This document shows, piece by piece, positions 45,977-55,818 of a DNA stretch of 64,000 nt. The DNA is taken from contig NW_023501060.1 in assembly GCF_014066305.1 (NCBI RefSeq), positions 186,001-250,000 of the forward strand. Reading direction: 5' to 3'. The translations under genes and the position numbers were made by a program. The stretch is from Letharia columbiana (taxonomy: Eukaryota; Ascomycota; Lecanoromycetes; Lecanorales; Parmeliaceae). The notes under the pieces were generated by a model. It was not told where the DNA came from and did not search any database. It saw only the letters and a list, made by a program, of their open reading frames with translations. The first letter of the stretch is position 1. Each line of letters starts with the position of its first letter.

Positions 45977-46723
45977 CTACTTGTTCCTCTTTGGTAGCGT
46001 GATCAAGAGTTCCCACAGTATTTTATTTGGAAAGCCCTTATCCTTCGCAGCCAACGCGAAGTCGTCTCCTAAGTCATAGTATTTCGCTTTACAGGGGCCA
46101 TCTTCTCCCGTCTGCTCTCTCTGCATCTTGAAGACGTATGCATCTCCATACACGGTAGTACCAGAAAGTTTTTCGAGGTATGTGTTATGTGGAAGATCTG
46201 ATAGATCTCAAAGTCAGTACTGCTATGTCAAGTCAAGGTCGCGAAGAGAGCCCGGGAGGGATCCCTAGTGCCGTTTCTCCTGGGCCATGTCTCGCAAGTC
46301 GTCAAGTAGTCTGAAATAGGAAGACTTTGTTTGGACAAAGTACATACTTGCTTCCTTGTCCTGGCACGTGTACATCAAATAGTCTGCCTTCCACTCTCCA
46401 CTATTCTCACCCAGACTTGCGGCGGTAACGCCGATGAGCGAACGATATTTCCAGCTGAAACTTTGCGAGTTATTGTTACTCTTCCAGATTCTTGGGAAGC
46501 ATATAAGACACTTTTCCGCGTCTCTCCAAACTTCGAGGCTGAAATCGTCTGGGCCAAGTCTGGCGAGGGAGAAGGTTTCTATCGTGCATGGGGTGTCATC
46601 ACATGGTATGCGAACGACCTTGAGAAGAGTTTCAGGCTTCGTCGTTGCGTGGACATCTTCAAAGTGCTCCATTGTCTGGCCATAGACATGGTAGAGATCA
46701 GTATTAGGCCCCCAAGAAGACAT
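45977..46723 (-). CDS. Small protein of unknown function, one of a local paralog pair
   Basis: Two exons as modelled (46723-46348 and 46197-45977) with a 150-bp intron; 198 aa. The first exon starts MSSWGPNTDLYHVY and ends YTCQDKEA; the second continues NLPHNTYLEKLSGTTVYGDAYVFKM and ends LPKRNK. Shared segments with the copy at 44586-45057 show the reading frame is real. Four or five cysteines occur; no signal peptide is visible, though an acceptor-like CTAG lies upstream of the ATG, so a 5' exon could exist. I do not recognise the family; relatives may be lineage-specific. Confidence 0.55.
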
Positions 46724-49495
46724 TTCTATGTGGGTGCTTACCGCGATAAGTGGTTTCTAGATTTGAAGTGGCAAGGAGGGAGGCAGGACTCTGTGTTCAG
46801 AGAAAGGAGGACTCCGATCGCGACAGCCAAAGTCTGTGGTACGGTAATGAATGATCACGGTCGATGATTTGCAAAGCGTGTCAAAGTAGAGAACTCTGGG
46901 AGGTATGCTAACGGAAGAAGATGAGTGGGAGAAGGTCTCATTTATATACTGTGCCACTCGTCGCCCAAGAAAAAAGCTTGCCTCCAACGCAGCTGATACA
47001 TGCGTCATCTTGCCTTGCAACGACTCATTCAAGTTGTTTCGATGCTCGAAACGTCGTGATGCAGGTTTCAAAACATGAAGCACAAAACATCGTACCAAAC
47101 ACGAGGCGATGGGACCAGTAGGTTGACCGCCTTGTCTCAGGATGATTCTCCGGAACAACGCCGATTCAGCCTTGTAATGCAAAACGCTTCGTGTGCCTAA
47201 AGACACGGGCGACCGATGGAAACGAGCGACAGATGGAAACAGGCGACCGATGGAAATCCAAAAAATTACGGAGAAGCGAGGTCGCGCGACATTTAGGATA
47301 TTGGCGTAGAGCGGGATTGCTTGCAGATCAGACAGGCGATAGGTGGAGTTTTTAACCCCCACTCCTACACATCTGATACCATGAACCCCATCCGTAAACA
47401 TTTCATCAAGTTTGAGCAGGCTGATACATCTCATGGTCGCGTTCCGTTGTCTGCTCTTGCTCCTGCGATCATCCGCTGCCTGTTGTTCCTGAGGTGAGCT
47501 GTGTAGGTAATCCAGTATGATCATGACAGTAGTGTTGGTAAGGATATGGGATCTATGTGCGATACTTTGAAGGCCATGTGCCAAGCCGCTAGCCGGATAG
47601 GGTCGGCTACAGGCGGCGGCTGACAAGATGATAAGATACTTTCAGATGCTGGATACATTTTTCAATCCTTCCTTCTCCGATGGATCCTTGCCTCTATACA
47701 GCTTTCGCACAAAGGCTTACGTTTCGTCCTTGACGAAGTCTCTCTGGCCATTGCCGACCGGGACTGGATTCATGTTGGCTGTGATGCCCTGTACTACGAT
47801 TCCCCCCCTAGCGCCATCGCGATGCTGCTCGAGGGTGGCAGAGCGTTGTACCGCCTACCTTATGAAACCTGCAGAGAGAACCATCTGTACAGTGGCGAAG
47901 AAGACGAGTGTGCCAACATCGTGGCGTGGAAGCGTTGGCCTCTTCGGCCGAGGCTAAGCAGGACCGGAGTGGAATGCTAGTGTCTCAGTTGCGTGGGTGA
48001 GGTTTTGAGGTTGTAGGTAGCAAGGGTGGTTACGGCGCGCTGTCTGATGTAACTCGAAAGCAATGCGGGTGGGGCGCGGACAGCGACCAGTATTGTTGAA
48101 ACTGCGGAGCGAGCTGAGGACTGCCCGTGTTTTCCATCTTTACGTGCTACCACGGATCAAAGTTGCCGTTTGGACGCAGAAGACGACGAGGAAGAATCAA
48201 AAGATAAGCATTCATACTTGCAGCGTTGTGAGTAGACTTGCACTAGCAGGCAGCCGAAGATGCGATGCATGCCACATACCAACGGTTGCTTCCACCCCCC
48301 AGAATAAAACTTCAACTCCCTAACGCTGTTTCCACATCAGGACGTATTGTCGGATACCAGAGACCGTGCGACCTTTTTCTCCGCAGTCACCCATCAGCGA
48401 AAAGCGAACCGCAGACACGGAAGATTTCCTACCTGACACTCTGCCTCAACTCACTCTCTCCACCGTCTGTTTTGATACAGACCCGCTCTTGATACTGAAT
48501 CAATATTCACATGTTGTAGAAACGATCGCATACCAACAAACACCACCCCCCACCCCACCACCCCAACCCAAACAACAGCAGAAGCATCCCATCCCACCCC
48601 AACAAACCGAACAAAATACCACAGCAGCCAGAAGAATTCCCCACCGCAAACGTCACACCAACCCAAACCAACAATCACACGCACCACCCATGCTTCACCG
48701 AACCGAAACTCCATCCGCCGCTCCGCTCCAAAGCATAACCTCGCGCGCCGTTCAAGGCAGATGGGAAAAAAAAACAGAACGGCAGGACAGGTCCCCGTTC
48801 CTCATCCCGGCTGCAACGGCGGAGGACACGCTCAGATCGCCTCCCCAGACCCAGGCTGCTCCGTCGAAGTGGGTCCGCGGTCCGCTGATGGCCCTGTCGA
48901 CGCATCCCGGCTCGGCTGTTGAGGGAGGGGAGGGGAGGGGAGATAGGTCATGGTATATCCGTTGCAAAAGCTAGCGGAATTGGGTCAACAGACGTCGCTT
49001 ACGAGGTTCGTTTGAACGAGGTATTTCATCCGGCTCGGAGGATGAGGAGGTTGGATGTCAGTGTCTAGATTTCGGATGCGGTTGCGATTTTCGAGTTCGG
49101 TGAACGGCGGTGGGGGCCGGGAAGTCGGTCCTTGGTTGGTGGGGGAGGAAAGATCGACTCGGTTGTACAATGGATCGGAGGGCAAGCACACCTTGAGCTA
49201 TCCCATCGACTTGGCGCCTTTCGTGTGAGATATCTTGGCTTGCAGAGCTGAACCACTGATTTGTTCCTCCCTGCCCGTCGATGGGAGGTGCAATGAACAG
49301 AGGTGACTAGGAATGATTGGATAGCAGGGAAGGATGATGTAGAGAATAGCCGGTTGCGGAAAAGGAAAGGAGACATGGGTACAGAGGCACTCTTTCTAAA
49401 TGAATCCATGGTCTCGTTATGATATATCGTCAATGCAAAGAATGGGCAGAACAGTGAGTCCAAAATGAACGCTGAAGGGGGAATGCTACGCTAGT
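46724..49495. other. Gene-poor region, low-complexity at right
   Basis: A 289-codon minus-strand frame (47626-46757) lacks any motif and has a non-ATG start; I treat it as chance. The region 48366-48974 is Pro/Gln/Thr-rich low-complexity sequence. One coding-like patch is listed separately. Confidence 0.45.
47624..47980 (+). CDS. Coding-like open stretch, unknown (possible 3' exon)
   Basis: This frame is open for ~118 codons without a useful internal start. It reads as natural protein: hydrophobic FLLRWILASIQLSHKG, then VLDEVSLAIADRDWIHVGCDALYY, AIAMLLEGGRALYRLPYETC and EEDECANIVAWKRW, ending EC-stop. Three or four cysteines. It would have to be a 3' exon; no upstream exon was found. Weakly supported. 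Confidence 0.3.
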   Translation, partial: QDDKILSDAGYIFQSFLLRWILASIQLSHKGLRFVLDEVSLAIADRDWIHVGCDALYYDSPPSAIAMLLEGGRALYRLPYETCRENHLYSGEEDECANIVAWKRWPLRPRLSRTGVEC

Positions 49496-51270
49496 TCATG
49501 CCAAAGCTCCCATAGGATCCCATAGCGGAAGCCTGTGAATGGATCAGCGCTGCATCGACTGCCACCAGGACTGGGAAGCACTCACATCTTCGGCTCCTTC
49601 TTCAGCACATCCCGAATCTCTTCCGGAACGAATCTAGCTCCCATTAGCATTGTCAGTTCGTATTCGTGGGCGGAAAGCATACTTCGGGTCAACGACAGCC
49701 TGATAAACAAATTCATCCATCCACTCATCACTCATAACAAACCATCCTTTCGTTCCAGCCCCCTCTCCCCAACTATTCTGTACCCGCCACCTCACCGGCT
49801 TGCCATCCCCATCAACATGCACGGCCGTTAGTACCATCGCATGCGTCATCGCGCTCTCTCCCGTCTTGAGTCTCTGCGCCTTTGTCAACCCGAGCCTGAT
49901 GTTGAAACCGAGCTCGTAATCAATAAGCCCTGGATCCATAATGCCAGATTTCGAGTCTGAAAACTTCCCAACGTCCGAGCCGAAGAAGATGGGCAGTTCA
50001 GCTTTCAGCATGGCTGTACAAGCGGCTTTCATGGTGTCCATGTCGACGTTCACGTAACGGACGCCGCGCATGCCGATCACGTTCCCAAGACGGCTCACGC
50101 TTAGCAGGTCACCATAGGTATTCCGGGGATCATTGACAAGACTGAACAGCTCGTGAACGTCGGCACCGCGATTGGCTTCGATGCTGGCTTCGCTGGAAAG
50201 CTCACCGGCGAAATCCAATGGGCTCGTTGTAAGAGTGCCGAAATTGTCGTCTTTGTCGTAGTATTCCCATATCATATCTTTGTTAGGATTCGGAGGAGGG
50301 CCGAGCATGATGGTTAGGACACGGTGGATTTCTTGCATCATTTTGTCCTTGACACTGCCAAGTGTGGATCTTGGGTTATCACTTTTGCTGGCCAGACGTC
50401 GGAGCTCTAGGGCGTCTTCTCGGAGCTTGGTGGTGATGAGTGAGGCCATGGTGCTGGAGTTCATAGCGTTGTGGGAATCGGGGTAGAGCGTTTGGGGGAC
50501 CTACAAACTTCATATCAGCGCACTCGTAGCCGGGAAGTAGCCCAGTATGCACCCACCAGGCCGTATTTCTCCACCAAATTCGCAACCATATCCCATTGCC
50601 CTCCATCACCGACCGGCGACGCCATAAGCGTCTGCACCAACCTTCCATCCAGCTCCTCATCCGTTGTATCCAGAACCTGCTCCAAGAAATAGTTCGCCTT
50701 CTCTAATTTGTCCCAGAAGAACAGGTATGACTGGCTCAGCTCGAACTCTTTCAGATTGTACCTCCGCATGATAGCCACGCGGAAGACATTGGTGGCAGCG
50801 AAGAGCCAGCATCGTCCAGAGGATCGCTGGTTGGTGATGGGAGCTCCTTCCAGCTTGATCTTGATGTTGAAGTTCTGAGTGTCGGCAATCGTGGCGGACC
50901 GTTGGGTTAGGACCTGCTTGGGGTCGGTGCCCGAAAGGGCGGAGAGAGCGAGACGGTTCTGTATCTCATCGTCAGCAGGAAGATTGGGAGCGAGGCATGA
51001 TGGGATGAAAGGGTAGGACAGGAGCAAGGATACCTTTGGATCTTGCAAGAGCTCCTTCTCCCAGTGCTCCGCTGCGCTAATGGACAGAGTAGGTTCCCAT
51101 GCTGTTGAGGGCAACTCGTTGGCAGAGTCTGGGGTACGTGGTGTCTCCATATCGCTCTTCACGTAAACGTAGTCCTTTTCTGGTGGACCTTGTACGTCCA
51201 AAGCTTCGAGTCTTTCTGCCAGTTGATCTCCAATTACTGACTCTGGCATTGTTGAATGAGAAACTCCCAT
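49496..51270 (-). CDS. BLH1: Bleomycin hydrolase-type cysteine protease (peptidase C1B)
   Basis: A cytosolic or mitochondrial papain-like aminopeptidase that in yeast (Blh1/Lap3) forms a hexamer, hydrolyses homocysteine thiolactone and inactivates bleomycin. Five exons: 51270-51034, 50958-50557, 50500-49683, 49633-49586 and 49532-49496; introns 75, 56, 49 and 53 bp; 513 aa. Catalytic residues are visible: Gln123 and Cys129 in ITNQRSSGRCWLFA, His433 in MTHAMVL and Asn455 in QNSWGEG. Other family marks are ELSQSYLFFWDKLEKANYFLE, GGQWDMVANLVEKYGLVPQTLYPD and the self-processing C-terminus LPLWDPMGALA. The last two short exons were placed by that C-terminus. The N-terminal ~50 residues are variable. 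Complete and apparently functional. Confidence 0.94.
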
Positions 51271-52455
51271 TTATACAACGAAGGATTGCGTGAAAGCGGG
51301 GAGTAGCGGCAAACCGAGTGTGAGTTTAGTCAAGAAAGACTGAGAGTATACGGGGTAAGAGGCTAGCTTGTGGAAAGTATTGGAGTCAGGTGCAATATAA
51401 AGTTCATGACAACGTAGATCACGAGCGACGATGCATGTTCAAGGGATTCCAAGTACCAACTGCCTTAACAGGTTTAGATCATCCACCTCCAACTCGCTAT
51501 TTGCATTATCTTAGGGCTTATCGCACCACCAAGCCGCCTATGAATATTCGTAGCGTTAAGATCCCTACTTTACATTACGTGCCCCGACCTTCCCCGAGGC
51601 CTCTATAAACTTCAGATACGAGTACCGTATTGTCATGAGTCAGTATGGTAATATATTGACTTGATCAGATCTCCTCTCTACAGTGTGAGGGAGCCGAATT
51701 ACACTTTCGAGCGCGGAGGTCGGCACCGAAAACGTCATTAATGATCCCTGACCCTAAGGGGTTTCGGGAGGCAGCCCTAAAGCGGGAGACCCGGAGCGCA
51801 AGAATTGAACCTCAGGGATATGCAGTCTCAAGCCAAATGTTCAAGCTGCACGTTACCTATACACCACGCCAATTCACGAGATGTAAACCAGGTTGATCTT
51901 TACCCAAGTAAGTTCGTTCAAATTTGCATATAGGCAACCTTCCGACCCGCCTAATCTCATGTCCCCACGTTTCGAATGCCTGTCATTCAAATCACATTCC
52001 AATTCAACTCTCTCGCAAAACCCCACGCAGTGAGAACTTCGTTGATGACGCAGCAGCCGCTCGGGTTGAGGTCGCGGCTCGAATATTGATAATTTACTGT
52101 TCTACAAGCGACCATGATCAACCAATCGAAGCTCCCTGTACCAACGTCTTTGTGCATGATGCATGAGTGTGGGGAAGGCTTAGCTGTATATACGAGAGAC
52201 TCAGTAGTGGAGTTGCGCGCATACAGGTCCACTTTGCACAGGGAGGATGTTTCGACCCCGGTCAAGGTGCTCTGATTGCTTGCGTTATGGGAAATTGCAG
52301 TGACAAAGCTGGGTATAAGACACGAGTCTCGTTCTGAATTCTCATTTCGCCAGCAGCATCAGCTCGGACAGCAACGAGAGCGACAGCCTTTTTATTTACA
52401 TCAACAAAAACTCAATCCGTTACCGGCTTTCGACGCAGAACTCACCATCGATATC
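51271..52455. other. Intergenic with tRNA-like segment
   Basis: Upstream region of BLH1 and promoter of the secreted-protein gene at 52456. No protein gene is seen; the tRNA-like segment is listed separately. Confidence 0.5.
51793..51870 (-). other. tRNA-like sequence, probably degenerate
   Basis: On the minus strand there is an A-box-like TATAGGTAAC, an anticodon-stem-like pair TGCAG/CTGCA with an oversized loop (as if a ~13-nt intron were present), and a B-box-like GAGGTTCAATTC. The acceptor ends do not pair well and the T-stem has mismatches. I read it as a tRNA relic, not a working gene. Confidence 0.25.
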
Positions 52456-53144
52456 ATGCACTTCACCAAGATACTGCTCGCCTCTGGCATCCCCCTTCTA
52501 GCTGTCTGCAACCGTTTCAAGCTCAAGCCCCGTACCATCTCACCCCCTTTTCATCTCCTCGCAATCCACTCAACAAGCCCCATCCATCTCCAACCCATCA
52601 ACGCCAGACTCGGAGGCTTCTACATCGGCGAAAGACCCGAAACTTACTGTCCGCTAGCACCGTGCCCGGTTGTAAATCAGACAGGATTCATCGTTGCCAA
52701 CGGCAAGTCATTCTTGGTACGCGCCTCCGGCATTCCTCCGCGAAACAACAAAAGAATCGCAGACCGAGCTAACCAACCCAGGACGTCTCGGTCGCAGGAG
52801 GCCAAAACCTCTACGTCGATCCCCACGGCGCACTCTCCTTCACACGCGCCGGCAGCCCCGGCGCCATCCCCGAGGGCGCCGCGACGGCCAATTTCACCTA
52901 CACCCCTGCCATCGACGACGACGACGGGCCCGGATCGTTCATGTTCTCGGGACTCGGCGCCGACGGCTTTCTGGCCTGTCCGAGCGACGGACCCGCTGGC
53001 ATCCCCTACAGCGTATTCGCCAACGTGACAGGGTTGACCGACGCAACCGTGCCCGGTGGCAATGTGAGTGCTTGTGTTGGGATCGCTGCCGCCGCGTTTG
53101 CGTATACGTATGAGGACAATGTTGTGGCTTATGGGTACGATTGA
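52456..53144 (+). CDS. Secreted IgE-binding-like protein
   Basis: Two exons (52456-52716, 52782-53144), one 65-bp intron with GCTAAC branch, 207 aa. A signal peptide (MHFTKILLASGIPLLAVC) is followed by SPIHLQPINAR and GGFYIG, then CPLAPCPV, VAGGQNLYVDPHGALSFTRAGS, IPEGA, FMFSGLGADGFLACP, YSVFAN and a Cys-Val-Gly-Ile-Ala tail. These match a family of fungal cell-surface proteins often annotated as IgE-binding or cell-wall antigen proteins. The biochemical role is unknown. The frame through the splice is phase 0 and restores the conserved VAGGQNLYV. Confidence 0.8.
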
Positions 53145-54249
53145 TGGTGCCGAGCTGGTGACGGCCAGGGTTTAGCTGGAAAGACAATGACCATTGAAAA
53201 TCACTGTGCATGAGAACGCGATAAAGTGGAGACGATGGTTTCCTATTTCCCAATCGAAAGTCCTGTGCACACCCAAATGGCGGTGGTGCGATCCTCCTTT
53301 CAGCCTAACGCAGATAGAACCTTCCGTCCCTTTCAAAACATGAGACAACATACAATCAACAACGGGATAAATCCAGAAGAAAGCGCAACCGGCACCAAAA
53401 TGCTTTGAATCTTCTGTCAGGATAACGCTGATGTTGTGCTGAGATGCATTACCCGAGATCTTGGCGCTAGAAATCTAGGTAGGGCCGGTCTCCGTAGTAA
53501 TCTCTCTCGTGTTAGCGCGTGATAATTCTTGGCACTGTCAGATTCGCTTCTTTCTTCCACTGTATTCAACGTAGTCTCTTTCTTCTTCTTTTCTTCCTTG
53601 TCACATCTAACAGCATGAAAGATACGGGTACCCCCGTGGCCCTTGATCTAATCTACCGTACGGTACTGGCTTGATGAGATGTACGCTACAGGGTTCACGA
53701 AGTAATTGAGGTGTTAGCGAGGTTGAATACAAGCATAGATGTTTAAGTATGTTCAAGAAAGAATGGTCAGTTGCATTTGGCTGACCCTTCCTGCCAACTC
53801 AATCTCATGTCCCCAACAGTCCCGCTGTTTCGCATACCCATCCGTTATCCAGATCCTGTTCCCATTCAGCTCTCTTACATAGACCCATGCAACGAGACGT
53901 GCTATGGCGACTGCAAACGTTTTATATGAATCGGCACTGTCAGAGCCTCAAACGTTTGATGATCGGAAGCAGCGACCCCCGAGCATTTACTGTTCCGGAA
54001 GTAGACCGACCTCAGGTGTGGATTCCCTCCAAGGCGCGAGTATTTACTTGGATTGAAGTGGCAGGCACAGGGCAATTGCTGTCCTAAAGGAGGAACACTC
54101 AAAGCGGTTGCTGCTTTGAAGGAGACAATCCCAAGTTGTCACTGCGTTGGTGGACCAAGTGCAAAGAAGGTTGCCGCTCATATGGGTAGACATCCCAAAC
54201 CGGTGATGGTGAAGGATCAGATCCAAAGGCCACATCGACCGTTGAATTT
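53145..54249. other. Intergenic, no gene seen
   Basis: 3' flanks of two convergent genes and about 1 kb without supported coding sequence. Confidence 0.55.
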
Positions 54250-55818
54250 TCACTCATGCACATCTCCAAAGTCGTTCTGCCACAATGGCGACTTCGGGAT
54301 TCCCGGCAGCGCCTTATCACCCCTCCCTCTCGGAAAACGCCCGTATTTGGATCGCAGCCTCCGCGCATATGGCGGCGTTGCCCTGTCTTTCTCTTGAGCC
54401 ACACTGGGATATATGTTCACTACTTGTGCGTTCCCAATCGTCCAGTTGGACGAAATCTCCGATGAAGCGATCGTAAGAATGGACCGATTGGACATCACGG
54501 AGACACCTCGTTGCAATTTTTTGGGACTCTCAAGTTGGCTGGATTCGTCAGATGATCTTGTCGAGTCAAAGAAAGACATGTTGCCGAAGTCGGGAGTGTC
54601 AAGCTGCGGCGGCGTGTCCCTGACGAAGCCTGGGGTGTCTGGCATGTACGATACTAAGCCGCTGGACACTGGCGGAGATGTCTCGTACTGGATGAGCTCG
54701 TTTATCGACGGCGGTGGAGCGCGCAGCACAGGTGATACCTGTTCAGTTGTATATGATGAGCTTGCCGAGTCTGTCATTGACAGGAAGGAGACACGATTGA
54801 CATCATCGTCACCATGAGAGATATTTTGGACAGGCGCAAAGGTGACATGCGGACTGTAGTCGACGGTAGAGAAAAGTGGCGGAGGCCTTTGAACGGAATC
54901 AGATATGACTCGTGAGCTTACTATTGAGCCGTCCGCAGATCGACCTGAAGATCGGCGTCCACTCGCCCTTCTACTTTCTGCCGTATGAAGCGACGAATTC
55001 CATAAGATAGGACTAACAGGTAGCTGGCGAGCTTCTCCCCCAAATATTGATTGACCTGTGTAAGCCCTCTGGAGGGACTCGGCAATTTCTCGATTTTGAG
55101 ACGAAGAAGGATGGCGGGATTGAGGACTGGACTTTGACTTGGATGTCTGGCGAGACTGAGAATCATTTGATTTTGCAGCTGAAGGTCTGCGAGATTCGAT
55201 GGTCACCAAAGCCGGTCGAGGTAATGTCAGTGAGCCCGATCGTTGTGTCATTGGAACTGGTCGGGAGAGCTTTGCGTGAACCTTCGCCATTTCCTCCTTG
55301 CGACGGAAACACTCGCTTTCAGCAATTTTGGACCTTCCCGAATCTTGAGTCTGACCCTCCAGATCTATACTACCAAACGGGTGTTTCTGGCTACGAGCTG
55401 CAGGCTTTGGTGGCCAAGTGTATGCCGCAACTTTGGACCTCCCAGCGTCCTTGCTCTGCGCCTCAATGTCTGTGGCCTTCGAAGGATTGTCCTGACGGTG
55501 AGTTGAGACCTTCGGGGGCCATGTGTCTGAGGTCTTCCGTCTCTCGGCTTCACACTTGACAGTGTATGTTGCTTTTGGGCGAATAAGGTCGAACGATGCA
55601 GGGTCTCGGGTGCTCGCAGTTTCTGCCGCTTCCGATTTGGGTATGACCTGGCCACTTCGCACCGTAAGATGACGGGTGGGTCTTTCTTGAGTTTCACTGT
55701 CTAGCCGTCTTTTATGTTGTTCTCTAGCTTTCAGATATTGCCAGGTAAAAAGCCCGGCGGTGAGAATGATGAAGAATCCGAGGAGCGAGACAATAATGAT
55801 GATTGGAAGGAGTTCCAT
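54250..55818 (-). CDS. Single-pass membrane protein with long disordered cytoplasmic tail
   Basis: One exon, 522 aa. Residues ~4-28 form one strong transmembrane helix (LLPIIIIVSLLGFFIILTAG) with basic residues after it (KAREQHKRR), so the tail is probably cytosolic. The rest is Ser/Pro/Arg-rich with an internal duplication: TWPPKVSTHRQDNPSKATD and TWPPKPAARSQKHPFGSID, each followed by an E-Q-x-x-D-(A/S)-GRSK segment. Near the end, RLRSKYGRFPRGRGDKALPGIPKSPLW is Arg/Gly-rich and looks like the best-conserved part. No enzymatic domain. Possibly a scaffold or sensor; family not recognised. Confidence 0.78.
   Translation of the reverse strand: MELLPIIIIVSLLGFFIILTAGLFTWQYLKAREQHKRRLDSETQERPTRHLTVRSGQVIPKSEAAETASTRDPASFDLIRPKATYTVKCEAERRKTSDTWPPKVSTHRQDNPSKATDIEAQSKDAGRSKVAAYTWPPKPAARSQKHPFGSIDLEGQTQDSGRSKIAESECFRRKEEMAKVHAKLSRPVPMTQRSGSLTLPRPALVTIESRRPSAAKSNDSQSRQTSKSKSSPQSRHPSSSQNREIAESLQRAYTGQSIFGGEARQLPVSPILWNSSLHTAESRRASGRRSSGRSADGSIVSSRVISDSVQRPPPLFSTVDYSPHVTFAPVQNISHGDDDVNRVSFLSMTDSASSSYTTEQVSPVLRAPPPSINELIQYETSPPVSSGLVSYMPDTPGFVRDTPPQLDTPDFGNMSFFDSTRSSDESSQLESPKKLQRGVSVMSNRSILTIASSEISSNWTIGNAQVVNIYPSVAQEKDRATPPYARRLRSKYGRFPRGRGDKALPGIPKSPLWQNDFGDVHE

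Noticed and set aside
46757..47626. 289-codon minus-strand open frame
   Set aside because: No Met at the start, no domain, signal peptide or splice context; composition looks random and it overlaps the promoter region of a better-supported gene.
48366..48974. 202-codon Pro/Gln/Thr-rich frame
   Set aside because: Arises from CA-rich low-complexity DNA; both strands show similar-length frames, and there is no conserved-looking segment.
51793..51870. Functional tRNA gene
   Set aside because: A- and B-box-like elements are present, but acceptor and T-stem pairing is poor, so I list it only as a tRNA-like relic.
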